Positions 16,464 to 28,980 are shown, counted from the first letter of the stretch. The stretch is DNA of 64,000 nt from Pseudomonas indica NBRC 103045 (GCF_002091635.1 NZ_BDAC01000006.1:124001-188000), one strand, 5' to 3'. Notes: generated by a model from the sequence alone, not told the origin. Made by a program: numbers and translations.

Positions 16464-16483
16464 AACCCCGCCGAAGCGGGGTT
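16464..16483 (-). terminator. Intrinsic terminator downstream of ychF
   Basis: Stem AACCCCGC / GCGGGGTT with a CGAA loop; read on the minus strand it is followed by TTCTTTG. It lies 20 bases past the ychF stop and ends the rplY-pth-ychF transcript. Confidence 0.8.
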
Positions 16484-16502
16484 CCTTATGTGCTGACAAC
16501 GA

Positions 16503-17603
<1,101 letters not shown>

Positions 17604-17644
17604 GGTGTGTCCCTCGCGGAGATGAATTCGGTGGAAAAGGTAAC

Positions 17645-18229
17645 TCAGGCCTTCTGGCTGTGCAGTGTCTGCATGGCTTTGGTCCAGTTCCCGTCGAGGA
17701 TGTCTGGAAGCACGCCGAGGGCGAAGTCGATGCTGGTGTCGAGCAGGTCCTGTTCGCTGCGCGGTGCGCGGCCGAGGACGTAGCCGGAAACCAGGCTGCT
17801 GTGCCCCGGATGGCCGATGCCGAGCCGCAGGCGGTGGAAGCCGTTCTGGTTGCCGAGCTGGGCGATGATGTCGCGCAGCCCGTTGTGCCCGCCATGGCCG
17901 CCGCCCTGCTTGAGCTTGGCGATGCCGGGTGGCATGTCGAGTTCGTCGTGGGCGACCAAGATGGCATCCGCTGGAATGCGGAAGAAGTTCGCCAATGCCG
18001 CCACCGCCTGACCGCTGCGGTTCATGTAGGTGGTGGGGATCAGCAGGCGAACGTCGCGGCCCTGATGGGAGAATTTCCCGACGAGGCCGAAGTATTTGCG
18101 ATCTGCGCTGAGGCTGGCGCCTTTGGCGGCTGCCACGCGCTCAACGAAAAGGGCCCCTGCGTTATGCCGGGTCTGGTCGTATTCGGGGCCGGGGTTACCC
18201 AGGCCGACGATCAGTTGGATGGCAGTCAC
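17645..18229 (-). CDS. pth: Peptidyl-tRNA hydrolase
   Basis: 194 residues. It releases peptides from prematurely dropped peptidyl-tRNA. The active site is visible: the conserved Asn and His in [17 protein letters not shown], and Asp in HDELDMPPG, followed by [13 protein letters not shown]. The start is a GTG at 18229 that gives [14 protein letters not shown]. It lies between rplY and ychF on the same strand, the standard order. Confidence 0.98.
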   Translation of the reverse strand: MTAIQLIVGLGNPGPEYDQTRHNAGALFVERVAAAKGASLSADRKYFGLVGKFSHQGRDVRLLIPTTYMNRSGQAVAALANFFRIPADAILVAHDELDMPPGIAKLKQGGGHGGHNGLRDIIAQLGNQNGFHRLRLGIGHPGHSSLVSGYVLGRAPRSEQDLLDTSIDFALGVLPDILDGNWTKAMQTLHSQKA

Positions 18230-18258
18230 GAGGAGCCCTTGTCAGCGAGCGAGTGCGA

Positions 18259-18861
18259 TTACTCGGCTGCGCCTTCTTCTTTCACGACGCGGGACGGGTG
18301 GATGTTGGCCACCGCCAGGTCGTTGCCGTGGGCGAGGGCAACCAGTTCCACACCGGCCGGCACTTTCAGGTCGGACAGGTGGATGATCTGGTTCAGCTCG
18401 ACCTTGGCCATGTCGACTTCGATGAATTCCGGCAGGTCCTTCGGCAGGCAGGAAACTTCCACTTCGTTGATGGTGTGGGAGATTTCGCCACCGCCTTGCT
18501 TCACGCCAACCGCGGTTTCCTGGTTGATGAAGTGCAGCGGAACGTGGGCGGTCAGCTTGTGGTCGGCCACGACGCGCAGGAAGTCGGCGTGCAGGACGAA
18601 GCTCTTGGCCGGGTGGCGCTGCAGGGCCTTGATCAGAACGGTTTCGGCGCTGTTGCCGATGTTCAGGGTGATCACGTGGCTGAAGGCAGCTTCGTTTTCC
18701 AGCAGCTTGGCCAGGTCTTTGGCCAGCAGGGAGATGGATTGCGGGGCCTTGTCGCCACCGTAGATCACGGCGGGAACCAGGCTGGCGTTACGACGCAGGC
18801 GGCGGCTCGCACCTTTCCCCAGGTCGGAACGCACTTCGGCATTCAGGGCAAACTCAGTCAT
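18259..18861 (-). CDS. rplY: 50S ribosomal protein L25/general stress protein Ctc
   Basis: 200 residues, so it is the long Ctc/TL5 form: an N-terminal 5S rRNA-binding L25 domain (about 1-95), then a C-terminal beta-rich domain. [23 protein letters not shown] and PAVIYGG are typical. The acidic C-terminus ends in [13 protein letters not shown] sits 8 bases before the ATG. It heads the rplY-pth-ychF operon, downstream of prs and its terminator. Confidence 0.97.
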   Translation of the reverse strand: MTEFALNAEVRSDLGKGASRRLRRNASLVPAVIYGGDKAPQSISLLAKDLAKLLENEAAFSHVITLNIGNSAETVLIKALQRHPAKSFVLHADFLRVVADHKLTAHVPLHFINQETAVGVKQGGGEISHTINEVEVSCLPKDLPEFIEVDMAKVELNQIIHLSDLKVPAGVELVALAHGNDLAVANIHPSRVVKEEGAAE

Positions 18862-18929
18862 TACGGTTCTCCAAAATAACCAAAACGCCCGTAGCGCTTG
18901 CGACCAGCGCTCGGGCGGTTGGGCAAAAA

Positions 18930-18949
18930 GCCCCGCACGGAGGCGGGGC
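18930..18949 (-). terminator. Intrinsic terminator of prs
   Basis: Stem GCCCCGC / GCGGGGC; on the minus strand it is followed by TTTTTG. It lies 34 bases after the prs stop and separates prs from rplY, whose promoter must lie in the remaining 70 bases. Confidence 0.85.
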
Positions 18950-18982
18950 GTTTGTCGTCAGCGACGTCGGTAAGCCAGTGGC

Positions 18983-19924
18983 TTAGCGGAACATGGCGCT
19001 GATCGATTCTTCGTTGCTGATGCGGCGGACCGCTTCAGCGACTACCGGGGCGATATCCAACTGGCGGATACGCGCACAGGCTTGTGCAGCGGCGGACAGC
19101 GGGATGGTGTTGGTCACCACCAGCTCGTCCAGCACGGAATTTTCGATGTTCTCGATGGCACGGCCGGACAGCACCGGGTGGGTGCAGTAGGCGTAGACCT
19201 TGGCGGCGCCGTGGTCCTTCAGCGCCTTGGCGGCGTGGCAGAGGGTACCGGCGGTGTCGACCATGTCGTCGACGAGGATACAGGTACGGCCTTCGACGTC
19301 GCCGATGATGTGCATCACTTCGGACTGGTTGGCCTTCGGGCGGCGCTTGTCGATGATCGCCAGGTCGACACCCAGGGACTTGGCGACTGCGCGGGCACGT
19401 ACCACGCCGCCGATGTCCGGGGAGACGATCATCAGGTTGTCGAAACGCTGGTCTTCGATGTCGTCCACCAGAACGGGGGAGCCGTAGATGTTGTCCACGG
19501 GGATATCGAAGAAGCCCTGGATCTGGTCGGCATGCAGGTCAACGGTGAGGACGCGGTTGACGCCGACGACGGTCAGCATGTCCGCGACTACCTTGGCGCT
19601 GATCGCCACGCGGGCGGAACGCGGGCGGCGGTCCTGGCGGGCATAGCCGAAGTAGGGGATCACAGCGGTGATTCGGGAAGCCGAGGAGCGGCGGAAGGCG
19701 TCTGCCAGTACCACCAGTTCCATCAGGTTATCGTTGGTGGGCGCGCAAGTCGGCTGGATCAGGAAGACGTCTTTACCACGAACGTTTTCATTGATTTCCG
19801 CGCTGATTTCGCCGTCGGAGAATTTGCCAACGGAGGCGTCGCCGAGGGGGATATGCAGCTGACGCACGACACGCCGTGCCAGATCGGGGTTTGCGTTCCC
19901 CGTGAAGACCATCATCTTGGACAC
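18983..19924 (-). CDS. prs: Ribose-phosphate pyrophosphokinase
   Basis: 313 residues from a GTG at 19924 that gives [17 protein letters not shown], the start seen in other Pseudomonas; in-frame extension upstream would run into the tRNA. It makes PRPP from ribose 5-phosphate and ATP. Seen: the flexible-loop region [20 protein letters not shown], the divalent-cation site [11 protein letters not shown], and the PRPP loop [14 protein letters not shown]. It feeds purine, pyrimidine, His, Trp and NAD synthesis. Confidence 0.97.
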   Translation of the reverse strand: MSKMMVFTGNANPDLARRVVRQLHIPLGDASVGKFSDGEISAEINENVRGKDVFLIQPTCAPTNDNLMELVVLADAFRRSSASRITAVIPYFGYARQDRRPRSARVAISAKVVADMLTVVGVNRVLTVDLHADQIQGFFDIPVDNIYGSPVLVDDIEDQRFDNLMIVSPDIGGVVRARAVAKSLGVDLAIIDKRRPKANQSEVMHIIGDVEGRTCILVDDMVDTAGTLCHAAKALKDHGAAKVYAYCTHPVLSGRAIENIENSVLDELVVTNTIPLSAAAQACARIRQLDIAPVVAEAVRRISNEESISAMFR

Positions 19925-19967
19925 GCGCAGTACCTGCCGGCTGAGGTGGACCTGATGAAATAAGAAA

Positions 19968-20042
19968 TGGCAGGGGCGGCTGGATTCGAACCAACGCATG
20001 GCAGGATCAAAACCTGCTGCCTTACCGCTTGGCGACGCCCCT
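19968..20042 (-). tRNA. tRNA-Gln (TTG anticodon)
   Basis: 75 nt including CCA. Acceptor AGGGGCG pairs with CGCCCCT; the D arm is CGCCAAGCGGTAAGGCA, the anticodon loop is TTTTGAT, and the T arm is GTTGGTTCGAATCCAGC. Discriminator is G. It lies between ispE and prs, as in other Pseudomonas, and is probably co-transcribed with them. Confidence 0.97.
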
Positions 20043-20076
20043 GTATCACGCTATGGATGCGCTTTGCACATCCTTC

Positions 20077-20925
20077 TCAGGACAGTTCCTGTAACTTTCG
20101 GTGCAACATCGAAACGTTGCTTCCCTTGGCTACAAAAGCTGGCAGGGAGACCGGAAGTTGGGCCGCGACTTTATCAGCTTCGGCTTTGTTAGGGAAGGCC
20201 CCAAACACGCAACCACCAGTGCCGGTTAATCTAGCTGAAACGAATTTGTTTAGCAAGATCAAAGCGTTACGAACAACTGGGTAACGCTTCTCGACCACCG
20301 GCTGACAGTCATTTCGACCGCCCCGCTCGAGAACGGTGCGCACTGTAATGGCCGGAGTATCCCGTGTCAACTCCGGGTCGCTGAAAATTTCTGCTGTGCT
20401 GACAGAGACTTGCGGAACGACCACGAGATACCAGGGCTCTTCCGGCTCCACCGGGACGAGTTTTTCCCCCACGCCTTCGGCGAAGGCGGCGTGCCCGCGT
20501 ACGAACACCGGGACATCCGCGCCCAGCGTCAGGCCAAGGGCGGCTAGGCGGTCTTCGCTCCAGCCGAGCTGCCAGAGCCGGTCGAGGGCGAGCAGGGTGG
20601 TGGCCGCGTCCGAGCTGCCGCCGCCGATGCCGCCGCCCATGGGCAGGCGCTTCTCCAGCCAGATGTCGGCGCCCAGCGGGCAGCCGCTCTCGCGTTGCAG
20701 TTGACGGGCGGCGCGGACGATCAGGTTGCTGTCGTGGGGCACGCCGGGGATGTCGGCGTGCAGATGGATTGCGCCGTCCTCGCGCACGGCGAAGCCGAGT
20801 TCGTCGCCATGGTCGAGGAATTGGAAAAGCGTTTGCAGCTCGTGATAGCCATCGGCCCGGCGGCCGAGGATGTGCAACATCAGGTTGAGCTTGGCCGGCG
20901 CCGGCAGGGTCAGCTGTGGGGTCAT
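20077..20925 (-). CDS. ispE: 4-diphosphocytidyl-2-C-methyl-D-erythritol kinase
   Basis: 282 residues, GHMP kinase family, fourth step of the MEP isoprenoid pathway. The N-terminal [23 protein letters not shown] carries the catalytic Lys region. [16 protein letters not shown] is the glycine-rich ATP loop, and [10 protein letters not shown] is motif III. The start lies three bases after the lolB stop, so the two are translated from one message. Confidence 0.97.
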   Translation of the reverse strand: MTPQLTLPAPAKLNLMLHILGRRADGYHELQTLFQFLDHGDELGFAVREDGAIHLHADIPGVPHDSNLIVRAARQLQRESGCPLGADIWLEKRLPMGGGIGGGSSDAATTLLALDRLWQLGWSEDRLAALGLTLGADVPVFVRGHAAFAEGVGEKLVPVEPEEPWYLVVVPQVSVSTAEIFSDPELTRDTPAITVRTVLERGGRNDCQPVVEKRYPVVRNALILLNKFVSARLTGTGGCVFGAFPNKAEADKVAAQLPVSLPAFVAKGSNVSMLHRKLQELS

Positions 20926-20926
20926 G

Positions 20927-21562
20927 TCACTGGGCGAGCTGGCGCGGCTGCCAGTCCTTTACCACGAGGGTGATTTCCAGGTCGTGCCCGCGCAGCTTGA
21001 GGCGCTCCGGCAGGGTGTAGCCGTTCTGCTCGGCGTAGCGCAGGTAGTCGACTTCCCAGCCGTCCTGCTCGAGGCGTTGCAGATGGCTTTCGCTGTCGAG
21101 GGTCAATTGGCTCCGAGATTTCGGAGCCGGCAGGCCGCGTACCCACCAGAGCAGGTGGGAGACGGGCAGCTTCCAGCCCAGTTGTTCTTCCAGCAAGGCT
21201 TCCGGCGACTCCGCCTGGTAGCGGCCCTGGTTGGCGACCTCCAGGACGATTTCGCCGGGCCGCCCGGTCAGGCGGGCGGCGCCACGGCCGAGGGGGCCGG
21301 AGAGGCGGATGTCGTAGTAATCCTGGCGTTGCAGCCAGAACAGGGTGCCGCTGCCGCTGGCGGATTTGCCGGAGGCGTCGCGCGGTGCGCGGATGCCGAC
21401 CTTGCCGCTGATCTGCCAGGCATCGAGCTGGGCGATCTGTTCCTTGTGCGTTTTCCACAAGGCCGGGTTGCCCTGGCCTTGCAGGGATTCGCGGGACGTC
21501 AGGCCGGCACAGCCGCTGAGCAGGGCGATCAGGCCAATGGCGATGAGGGAGCGGAAAAGCAT
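20927..21562 (-). CDS. lolB: Outer-membrane lipoprotein receptor LolB
   Basis: 211 residues. It is the last component of the Lol pathway, receiving lipoproteins from LolA and inserting them into the outer membrane. A lipoprotein signal is clear ([18 protein letters not shown], lipobox LSGC, Cys18). [15 protein letters not shown] and [18 protein letters not shown] match the LolB beta-barrel half. The gene lies between a TPR lipoprotein gene and ispE, the conserved order. Confidence 0.95.
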   Translation of the reverse strand: MLFRSLIAIGLIALLSGCAGLTSRESLQGQGNPALWKTHKEQIAQLDAWQISGKVGIRAPRDASGKSASGSGTLFWLQRQDYYDIRLSGPLGRGAARLTGRPGEIVLEVANQGRYQAESPEALLEEQLGWKLPVSHLLWWVRGLPAPKSRSQLTLDSESHLQRLEQDGWEVDYLRYAEQNGYTLPERLKLRGHDLEITLVVKDWQPRQLAQ

Positions 21563-21566
21563 GGCG

Positions 21567-23297
21567 TCAGAGCGTCTCCGAGCCGGTCAGGCGCAGCAGC
21601 GTGCTGCGCAGGATCGGGCTGTCGGGTTGATCTTTCAGGGCTTTGGCCCAGACCTGCCGCGCCTCGCGCTGCTTGCCGCTGGTCCAGAGGACTTCGCCCA
21701 GGTGCGCGGCCACTTCATGGTCCGGGAATCGTTCGATGGCCTGGCGTAGCAGACGTTCCGCCTCGGCGTTATTGCCCAGGCGGAAATTCACCCAGCCGAG
21801 GCTGTCGAGAATGGCGGGGTCTTCCGGATTCAACTGGTGCGCCTGTTCGATCAGCGTTCGCGCTTCTTCGTAGCGGGTGGTGCGATCGGCGAGGGTGTAG
21901 CCCAGGGCGTTGAGGGCCATGGCGTTGTCCGGCTCGCGTTCGATGACGAAGCGCAGGTCCTTCTCCAGTTGCGCCAGGTCGTTGCGCTTCTCGGCAAGCA
22001 TGGCGCGGGTATAGAGCAGGTTGAGGTCTTCGGGGAATTGTTCCAGGCCCTGCTGAATCACATTCCAGGCGCGGTCGGTCTGCTGGCGGTTGCTGAAGGC
22101 TTCGGCTTCCATCAGGTAGAGCTGGATGGCGTAGTCCGGCTGGGTGTCGCGCGCCTTGGCGAGGCGGGCGGAGGCCTCTTCGGCGCGGCCGCTGTCGAGC
22201 AGGATTTCGGTCTGGCGTAATTGCGCAGGCAGGAAGTCGTTGCCGGGGCCGACCAGGCCGTATTCGATCAGGGCGCTTTCCGGGTCCTTGCGTTCTTCGT
22301 AGACGCGGCCGAGGTTGAAGTGCGCGGCGTCCACGTAGCTCTGCCGCTCCACCAGTTCTTCGAGGTAGACCGCCGCCTCGTCCCAGGCCTTGGCTTCCAT
22401 GCAGACGAGGGCGAGGGAGAAGCGCAGGTCGTCATCGTCGGGAAATTGCTGGACCAGGGAGGAAAACTCGCCCTTGGCGTCGTCGAGACGGTCCTGCTCG
22501 ACCAGCAGGCGGGCGTAGGTCAGGCGCAGGCGCTTGTCGTCCGGGTGCTGCTTGATGCCTTTTTCCAGCAGCGGAATGGCTTCGTCGCCACGCTTGAGGC
22601 TTTGCAGCAGGCGGGCACGCAGCAGCAGCGGCGCGATTTCGCGCTGGCTCGCCGGCTGGTCTTCCAGAAGTTCCAGGGCTTCTTCGGAGCGGCCGTCCTG
22701 TTGCAACAGGAGCGCCTTGCCGAACAGCAACTGACCGTTGTCCGGGGATTTTTCCAGCAGGCGATCGAAGCTCTGCAGCAGGCCGGCGCGGGTATCCGGG
22801 TCGGTTTCCGCAGCGGACAGGGCGAGGAAGTCGAAGTGGGTGTCGCCCTGCTTCTGCAGGACCTTCTCCATGTAGGTCATGGATTCGTCGTAGCGGCCAC
22901 CCCGGGCCAGTTGGATGGCAGCGGCGCGCTGGGCGTCGACGTTGTCCGGCGCGTTCTTCGCCCAGATCAGCGCGGTATCCAGGGCTGCCTGCTCGGCGCC
23001 GAGGTATTCGGCGATGCGGAAGGCCCGTTCGGCGACACCCGGGTCCTGGGTCGCATTGGCCTGCTGCACGTAGTTGCCGAGGGCGATGTCGAAGCGGTTG
23101 CGTTGGCCGGCCAGTTCGGCGGTGAGCAAGGCGAACAGGGCTTCGCGACTGAACGAGCCGTAGACCTGCGGCTTGCTTTCCTCGGGCGCCGGGCTGGCGT
23201 CCTCCACGGGCGGCGTGCCGTCGGTGTCGGAAGGGAACAAAGTCTGACAGCCGCCGAGAAAGAGGAGGGCGGTCAGCAACGCAACGGATTTATTCAT
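21567..23297 (-). CDS. Tetratricopeptide repeat lipoprotein
   Basis: 576 residues. The start at 23297 is chosen because it places a lipobox correctly ([17 protein letters not shown], Cys17); an earlier ATG at 23336 would put 13 polar residues before it. The rest is helical TPR: at least 12 repeats such as [25 protein letters not shown] and [19 protein letters not shown]. The adjacent lolB gene and the lipid anchor place it at the outer membrane. The homologue in P. aeruginosa lies next to lolB too. Its partner proteins are unknown. Confidence 0.92.
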   Translation of the reverse strand: MNKSVALLTALLFLGGCQTLFPSDTDGTPPVEDASPAPEESKPQVYGSFSREALFALLTAELAGQRNRFDIALGNYVQQANATQDPGVAERAFRIAEYLGAEQAALDTALIWAKNAPDNVDAQRAAAIQLARGGRYDESMTYMEKVLQKQGDTHFDFLALSAAETDPDTRAGLLQSFDRLLEKSPDNGQLLFGKALLLQQDGRSEEALELLEDQPASQREIAPLLLRARLLQSLKRGDEAIPLLEKGIKQHPDDKRLRLTYARLLVEQDRLDDAKGEFSSLVQQFPDDDDLRFSLALVCMEAKAWDEAAVYLEELVERQSYVDAAHFNLGRVYEERKDPESALIEYGLVGPGNDFLPAQLRQTEILLDSGRAEEASARLAKARDTQPDYAIQLYLMEAEAFSNRQQTDRAWNVIQQGLEQFPEDLNLLYTRAMLAEKRNDLAQLEKDLRFVIEREPDNAMALNALGYTLADRTTRYEEARTLIEQAHQLNPEDPAILDSLGWVNFRLGNNAEAERLLRQAIERFPDHEVAAHLGEVLWTSGKQREARQVWAKALKDQPDSPILRSTLLRLTGSETL

Positions 23298-23483
23298 AGA
23301 TAAGGAAGGGCGACTAACCTGCGGTCGGAGCATCATGACACAAGCCGTCGGGCAAGCCCATGGGGCAAGGCCGATCCGCGTTCGGGCGAAACTTGCCTAT
23401 TGGGACAATAGAGCGCAATGGTTGTTCTCGCTCAGACGAAGTAGGACAATTGCGCGCTTCCCGTTTCCGATCAGCGATTCCGC

Positions 23484-24755
23484 ATGGCCTTCCTCGCCCT
23501 TGGTATCAACCACAAGACCGCCTCGGTGGACGTCCGCGAGCGCGTGGCGTTCACGCCGGAGCAGTTGGTTGAGGCCTTGCAGCAGCTCTGCCGGGTCACG
23601 CCGAGCCGTGAGGCGGCGATCCTCTCCACGTGCAACCGCAGCGAGCTGTACCTCGAGCAGGAGCAGTTGGAAGTGGATGCCGTGCTCGCCTGGCTGGCCA
23701 ACTATCACCAACTGAGCCTCGACGATCTGCGCGCTTGTGCCTACGTCCACCAGGACGATTCCGCCGTGCGCCACATGATGCGTGTCGCCTCGGGGCTGGA
23801 CTCCATGGTGCTGGGCGAGCCGCAGATTCTCGGCCAGATGAAGTCCGCCTACGCGGTGGCCCGCGAGGCCGGCACCGTCGGCCCGCTGCTCGGCCGCCTG
23901 TTCCAGGCCACCTTCAGTACCGCCAAGCAGGTGCGTACCGACACCGCCATTGGCGAGAACCCGGTGTCCGTGGCCTTCGCCGCGGTGAGCCTGGCGAAGC
24001 AGATCTTCAGTGATCTGCACCGCAGCCAGGCGCTGCTGATCGGCGCTGGCGAAACCATCACCTTGGTGGCGCGCCACCTGCACGAGCAAGGCGTCAAGCG
24101 CATCGTCGTCGCCAACCGCACCCTGGAGCGGGCCAGCTCCCTGGCCGAGCAGTTCGGCGCCCATGCCATCCTGCTCGCCGACATTCCCCAAGAGCTGGTC
24201 AACAGCGACATCGTCATCAGCTCGACCGCCAGCCAGTTGCCGATCCTCGGCAAGGGCGCGGTGGAGCGGGCGTTGAAGCAGCGCAAGCACAAGCCGATCT
24301 TCATGGTCGACATTGCCGTGCCGCGGGATATCGAACCCGAAGTCGGCGAGTTGGATGACGTCTACTTATATAGCGTCGATGACTTGCACGAAGTCATCGC
24401 GGAAAACCTCAAGAGCCGGCAGGGTGCTGCCCAGGCCGCCGAGGAGCTGGTCGCCGTCGGTGCCGACGATTTCATGCTGCGCCTGCGTGAGTTGGCTGCA
24501 GTGGATGTGCTCAAGGCCTACCGGCAGCAGGCCGAGCGGGTGCGCGACGAGGAACTGGGTAAGGCGCTGCGCCTGCTCGGCAACGGTGCCGATCCTGCCG
24601 AGGTGATGGCCGCCCTGGCCCGTGGGTTGACCAACAAGCTGCTGCACGCACCGAGCGTGCAATTGAAGAAACTCTCCGCCGAAGGCCGTATCGACGCTTT
24701 GACCATGGCCCAGGAACTCTTTGCCCTCGATGGGGCGCCGGACAAGAAACCGTGA
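23484..24755 (+). CDS. hemA: Glutamyl-tRNA reductase
   Basis: 423 residues. First committed step of C5-pathway haem synthesis: Glu-tRNA to glutamate-1-semialdehyde. The catalytic Cys50 is in STCNRSEL, the NADPH domain has [16 protein letters not shown], and [14 protein letters not shown] is the conserved substrate region. The start AUG lies in a 186-base region divergent from the TPR lipoprotein gene. It overlaps prfA by one base (TGATG), so the two are coupled. Confidence 0.98.
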   Translation: MAFLALGINHKTASVDVRERVAFTPEQLVEALQQLCRVTPSREAAILSTCNRSELYLEQEQLEVDAVLAWLANYHQLSLDDLRACAYVHQDDSAVRHMMRVASGLDSMVLGEPQILGQMKSAYAVAREAGTVGPLLGRLFQATFSTAKQVRTDTAIGENPVSVAFAAVSLAKQIFSDLHRSQALLIGAGETITLVARHLHEQGVKRIVVANRTLERASSLAEQFGAHAILLADIPQELVNSDIVISSTASQLPILGKGAVERALKQRKHKPIFMVDIAVPRDIEPEVGELDDVYLYSVDDLHEVIAENLKSRQGAAQAAEELVAVGADDFMLRLRELAAVDVLKAYRQQAERVRDEELGKALRLLGNGADPAEVMAALARGLTNKLLHAPSVQLKKLSAEGRIDALTMAQELFALDGAPDKKP

Positions 24756-25837
24756 TGAAAGCTTCTCTGCTGAACAAGCTGGACATCCTCCACGACCGCT
24801 ACGAAGAACTCACCGCGCTGCTCGGCGACGCCGAGGTGATCAGCGACCAGGGCAAGTTCCGCGCATATTCCAAGGAGTACGCCGAGGTCGAACCGGTGGT
24901 CCAGGCTTACCGTGAGTTCCGCAAGGTCCAGGCCGACCTGGAGGGTGCCCAGGCGCTGCTCAAGGACAGCGACCCGGACCTGCGCGAGATGGCTGCCGAG
25001 GAAGTGGCCCAGGCCAAGGAGCAACTGGTCGAGCTGGAAAACCGCCTGCAGCGCATGTTGCTGCCGAAGGACCCCAACGACGGCCGCAACGTGTTCCTGG
25101 AAATCCGCGCCGGTACCGGCGGCGACGAGGCGGCGATCTTCTCCGGCGACCTGTTCCGCATGTATTCGCGCTATGCCGAACGCCAGGGCTGGCGCGTCGA
25201 GATTCTTTCGGAGAATCCGGGCGAGCACGGTGGCTACAAGGAAATCATTTCCCGCGTGGAAGGCGACAACGTCTACGCCAAGCTCAAGTTCGAGTCCGGC
25301 GCGCACCGCGTGCAGCGGGTCCCGGAGACCGAATCGCAGGGGCGCATCCACACCTCCGCCTGTACGGTGGCGGTGCTGCCCGAGCCGGACGAGCAGGCGG
25401 CCATCGAGATCAACCCGGCGGACCTGCGTGTCGATACCTACCGTTCCTCCGGGGCGGGCGGTCAGCACGTGAACAAGACTGACTCGGCGATCCGCATCAC
25501 CCACCTGCCCACCGGCATCGTCGTCGAATGCCAGGAGGAGCGCTCGCAGCACAAGAACCGCGCCAAGGCCATGGCCTGGCTGGCGGCCAAGCTGCAGGAC
25601 CAGCAGGACGTCGCGGCGCACAAGGAAATCTCCGAGACACGCAAGCTGCTGGTGGGCTCCGGAGACCGCTCCGAGCGTATCCGTACCTACAACTTCCCCC
25701 AGGGGCGAGTGACCGACCACCGCATCAACCTGACCCTCTACGCGCTGGACGAGGTCATGGCCGGTGGCGTGGAGGCGGTGATCGAGCCGCTGCTGAGCGA
25801 GTACCAGGCCGACCAGTTGGCGGCGCTGGGAGATTGA
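24755..25837 (+). CDS. prfA: Peptide chain release factor 1
   Basis: 360 residues. It terminates translation at UAA and UAG. The catalytic GGQ motif is [13 protein letters not shown], and the stop-codon-reading domain lies before it. The start is the ATG at 24755 overlapping the hemA stop; a GTG at 24752 is less likely. The Gln of GGQ is methylated by PrmC, whose gene follows 131 bases later. Confidence 0.98.
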   Translation: MKASLLNKLDILHDRYEELTALLGDAEVISDQGKFRAYSKEYAEVEPVVQAYREFRKVQADLEGAQALLKDSDPDLREMAAEEVAQAKEQLVELENRLQRMLLPKDPNDGRNVFLEIRAGTGGDEAAIFSGDLFRMYSRYAERQGWRVEILSENPGEHGGYKEIISRVEGDNVYAKLKFESGAHRVQRVPETESQGRIHTSACTVAVLPEPDEQAAIEINPADLRVDTYRSSGAGGQHVNKTDSAIRITHLPTGIVVECQEERSQHKNRAKAMAWLAAKLQDQQDVAAHKEISETRKLLVGSGDRSERIRTYNFPQGRVTDHRINLTLYALDEVMAGGVEAVIEPLLSEYQADQLAALGD

Positions 25838-25968
25838 ATAGAGCGGTAAGCGGCAAGCTAGAAGCCGCAAGCCGAGTGCGGCGATTTTGTAGCGCGCAGG
25901 GTGGGTGGCGCTTGTTTCCATCCACCAAGAGCCCGCACGGTGGATCGTGATCCACCTACGAGAGAAAC
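25838..25968. repeat. Short palindromic repeats between prfA and prmC
   Basis: It contains GCGGTAAGCGGCAAGCTAGAAGCCGCAAGC, an imperfect hairpin, and GGTGGATCGTGATCCACC (25939-25956), a perfect 7-bp stem with a four-base loop. Upstream of the hairpin, GGTGGGTGGCGCTTGTTTCCATCCACC resembles a second arm. Elements of this GGTGGAT type are scattered in Pseudomonas intergenic DNA. Confidence 0.55.
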
Positions 25969-26796
25969 ATGGCCACCATCGAATCCCTGCTGAGCGCCGC
26001 CACGCTGCCCGACTCGCCCACCGCACGGCTGGACGCGGAGCTGTTGCTGGCCCATGTGTTGGGCAAGTCGCGCAGTTACCTGCGGACCTGGCCTGAGCAA
26101 GCGGTGACCGGTGAGCAGGCGCAGCGATTCGCCGCGTTGATCGAACGCCGCCGTACCGGCGAACCGGTGGCCTATATCCTCGGCCGCCAGGGTTTCTGGA
26201 GTCTCGATCTGGAAGTGGCGCCACACACCCTGATCCCGCGCGCCGATACCGAGCTGCTGGTGGAAACCGCGCTGGCGCTGCTCCCGGCCGGGCCGGCACG
26301 GGTACTCGATCTTGGCACCGGAACCGGCGCCATTGCCCTGGCCCTGGCCAGCGAGCGGCCGGGCTGGACGCTGGTCGGCGTCGACCGGGTGCCGGAAGCG
26401 GTGGCTCTGGCCGAGCGCAACCGGGTTCGCCTGAAGCGGGGCAACGCGCGATTCTGCGAAAGCCACTGGTTTTCCGCCCTGGCCGGCGAGCGCTTCCAGA
26501 TGATCCTGGCCAACCCGCCCTACATCGCGGCGGACGATCGTCACCTAGGCGAGGGCGACGTCCGTTTCGAACCGGCCAGCGCCCTGGTGGCGGGGCCGGA
26601 TGGGCTGGACGATATCCGCGCCATTGTCGAGCAGGCGCCGGCTTATCTCGAGGCGGGTGGCTGGTTGCTGCTGGAGCATGGCTTCGACCAGGCGGCGGCC
26701 GTGCGCGACCTGTTCGCCGCGCGAGGCTTCATCACTGTGGAGAGCCGTCGCGATCTCGGCGGCCATGAACGGATCAGCCTGGGGAGTTTCCCATGA
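25969..26796 (+). CDS. prmC: Release-factor glutamine N5-methyltransferase
   Basis: 275 residues. It methylates the GGQ glutamine of RF1 and RF2. SAM motif I is VLDLGTGTGAIALALA, and the catalytic NPPY is in MILANPPYIAADD. The N-terminal helical domain (residues 1-80) recognises the release factor. A ribosome site (GAGAGAAAC) precedes the ATG. The stop overlaps the moeB start by four bases. Confidence 0.97.
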   Translation: MATIESLLSAATLPDSPTARLDAELLLAHVLGKSRSYLRTWPEQAVTGEQAQRFAALIERRRTGEPVAYILGRQGFWSLDLEVAPHTLIPRADTELLVETALALLPAGPARVLDLGTGTGAIALALASERPGWTLVGVDRVPEAVALAERNRVRLKRGNARFCESHWFSALAGERFQMILANPPYIAADDRHLGEGDVRFEPASALVAGPDGLDDIRAIVEQAPAYLEAGGWLLLEHGFDQAAAVRDLFAARGFITVESRRDLGGHERISLGSFP

Positions 26797-27563
26797 GCGA
26801 CGACATGCTGAGCGATCAGGAGCTGCTGCGTTACAGCCGGCAGATTCTGCTGAAACAGATCGATGTGGACGGCCAGTTGCGCCTGAAGAACAGCCGGGCA
26901 TTGGTCGTCGGCCTCGGCGGCCTGGGCTCGCCGGTGGCGCTCTATCTGGCTGCGGCGGGTGTCGGCGAGCTGCACCTGGCGGACTTCGACACGGTGGATT
27001 TGACCAACCTGCAGCGCCAGGTGATGCACGACACGCCGTCCATTGGCCAGCCCAAGGTGGATTCGGCGATGGCGCGGCTGGCCGCGATCAACCCGGAGGT
27101 GGCACTGGTGCCGCACCGCACGGCGCTGGATGAAGACAGCCTGGCGGCGGCCGTGGCGGCGGTGGATCTGGTGCTGGATTGCTCGGATAACTTCTCCACC
27201 CGCGAGGCAGTCAACGCCGCCTGCGTCGCCGCCGGGAAGCCGCTGGTCAGCGGTGCGGCGATCCGCCTGGAAGGCCAGTTGTCGGTGTTCGATCCGCGCC
27301 GGCCGGAAAGCCCGTGCTACCACTGCCTCTACGGCCACGGCAGCGAAGCCGAGTTGACCTGCAGCGAGGCTGGGGTGGTCGGCCCGCTGGTGGGGCTGGT
27401 GGGCAGTTTGCAAGCGCTGGAAGCCTTGAAGCTGTTGGCCGGTTTCGGTGAGCCGTTGATCGGGCGTCTGTTGCTGGTGGATGCGCTGGGCAGCCGTTTC
27501 CGTGAGCTGCGGGTCAAGCGCGACCCGGCCTGCACCGTGTGCGGAGGTGTGCATGGCGAGTGA
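26793..27563 (+). CDS. moeB: Molybdopterin-synthase adenylyltransferase
   Basis: 256 residues, E1-like (ThiF/MoeB) family. It adenylates the C-terminal Gly of MoaD. The nucleotide loop is [20 protein letters not shown], with [14 protein letters not shown] further on. Zinc is bound by two CxxC pairs, CYHC and CTVC. The ATGA overlap with prmC and the overlap with murI show a tight prmC-moeB-murI operon. Confidence 0.95.
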   Translation: MSDDMLSDQELLRYSRQILLKQIDVDGQLRLKNSRALVVGLGGLGSPVALYLAAAGVGELHLADFDTVDLTNLQRQVMHDTPSIGQPKVDSAMARLAAINPEVALVPHRTALDEDSLAAAVAAVDLVLDCSDNFSTREAVNAACVAAGKPLVSGAAIRLEGQLSVFDPRRPESPCYHCLYGHGSEAELTCSEAGVVGPLVGLVGSLQALEALKLLAGFGEPLIGRLLLVDALGSRFRELRVKRDPACTVCGGVHGE

Positions 27564-28344
27564 CGCGCCCATCGGTGTCTTCGATTCGGGCGTTGGCGGA
27601 CTGTCGGTGCTGCGTGAAATCCGTGAGCGCCTGCCCAACGAGTCCCTGCTCTATGTGGCTGACAGCGGCCACGTGCCTTACGGCGAGAAGAGCCCGGAAT
27701 ACATCCGCGAGCGTTGCGCGACCATCGCCGGCTTCCTACTCGGGCAGGGCGCCAAGGCGCTGGTGCTGGCCTGCAACACCGCCACTGCGGCGGCGGCGGC
27801 GGAGCTGCGCGAGCGCTATCCGGATGTCCCCATCGTCGCCATGGAGCCGGCGGTGAAGCCGGCGGCGGAAGCGACCCGCAGTGGCGTGGTCGGCGTTCTC
27901 GCCACCACCGGCACCTTGAAGAGCGCGCGCTTCGCCGCCTTGCTCGACCGCTTCGCCAGCGACGTGCGGGTGATCACCCAGCCCTGTCCGGGGTTGGTGG
28001 AGTGCATCGAGGCGGGCGAGTTGGGGGCGGAGGGTACACGCGAGTTGCTGCGGGGGTATGTCGAGCCGCTGTTGGCTGAAGGCTGCGACACGCTGATCCT
28101 CGGCTGCACCCATTACCCCTTTCTCAAACCGTTGCTGCACGAGCTGGTGCCGGCGTCGGTGAGCCTGATCGATACCGGCGCGGCGGTGGCGCGGCATCTG
28201 GAGCGGCTGTTGAACGAGCGTGGATTGCTCGGCAGTGCTGCGCAACCGGCCCGCTTCTGGACCAGTGGGGAGCCGGGGCAGATGGAGAGGGTGCTTCCTG
28301 TGCTGTGGGGTAAAAGCACGGACGTGCAATCTTTTCCTGAGTGA
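27553..28344 (+). CDS. murI: Glutamate racemase
   Basis: 263 residues. It makes D-glutamate for peptidoglycan. The two catalytic cysteines are in ACNTATAAA and GCTHYPFL, with [11 protein letters not shown] at the N-terminus. The start at 27553 has GGAGG 5 bases upstream and lies inside the moeB end, so a longer in-frame start at 27481 is rejected. Confidence 0.97.
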   Translation: MASDAPIGVFDSGVGGLSVLREIRERLPNESLLYVADSGHVPYGEKSPEYIRERCATIAGFLLGQGAKALVLACNTATAAAAAELRERYPDVPIVAMEPAVKPAAEATRSGVVGVLATTGTLKSARFAALLDRFASDVRVITQPCPGLVECIEAGELGAEGTRELLRGYVEPLLAEGCDTLILGCTHYPFLKPLLHELVPASVSLIDTGAAVARHLERLLNERGLLGSAAQPARFWTSGEPGQMERVLPVLWGKSTDVQSFPE

Positions 28345-28443
28345 GCGGTCACAAATTTACACTGCTTTTACTTAAGGCAAAGGCTTCTATAATCGCGTGT
28401 AGATATGCGATTTCCTTCAAACCTTCAGAAAAAGGATGTTTCC

Positions 28444-28959
28444 ATGAAGAAGCTGTTCTCGTTGACCGCGGCGGCTGCGATGTCCCTGGGTGCGCTGGCT
28501 TCGGCGCAGGCAGCGGATGTCACCTTCGCCGTTGGACAGTCCAGCGAATCCACCATGGTCTACCGTCTGGGCGCTCAGTTCGATTTCGAGCGCAGTTGGT
28601 TCCAGAGCGACGTGGGGCGTCTGACCGGCTACTGGGACGCCGCCTATACCTACTGGGATGGCGACGAAGCGTCGAGCAACCACAGCCTGTCCTTCTCGCC
28701 GGTATTCGTCTACGAATTCGCCGGTGAAACGGTGAAGCCCTACATCGAAGCCGGTATCGGTGTTGCCGCCTTCGAGAACACGGAGTTCGAGGATCGCGAC
28801 CTGGGCTCCTCGTTCCAGTTCGAAGACCGTCTCGGCGTGGGCCTGCGCTTCTCCGGCCAGGAGATCGGCCTGCGTGCCATGCACTACTCCAACGCCGGCC
28901 TCAAGCAGCCGAACGATGGGGTCGAGGCGTATACCCTGCACTACCGGATATCGTTCTGA
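28444..28959 (+). CDS. pagL: Lipid A 3-O-deacylase PagL
   Basis: 171 residues from ATG 28444 (AAGGATG upstream). Signal peptide MKKLFSLTAAAAMSLGALASAQA, then an eight-strand outer-membrane barrel ending in aromatic YRISF. It removes the 3-O acyl chain from lipid A. The catalytic residues fit P. aeruginosa PagL spacing exactly: His147, Ser149 and Glu161 (offsets +2 and +14), in HYSNAGLKQPNDGVE. A terminator follows within 22 bases. Confidence 0.95.
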   Translation: MKKLFSLTAAAAMSLGALASAQAADVTFAVGQSSESTMVYRLGAQFDFERSWFQSDVGRLTGYWDAAYTYWDGDEASSNHSLSFSPVFVYEFAGETVKPYIEAGIGVAAFENTEFEDRDLGSSFQFEDRLGVGLRFSGQEIGLRAMHYSNAGLKQPNDGVEAYTLHYRISF

Positions 28960-28980
28960 CGAATTCACTGTCGTGAAAAA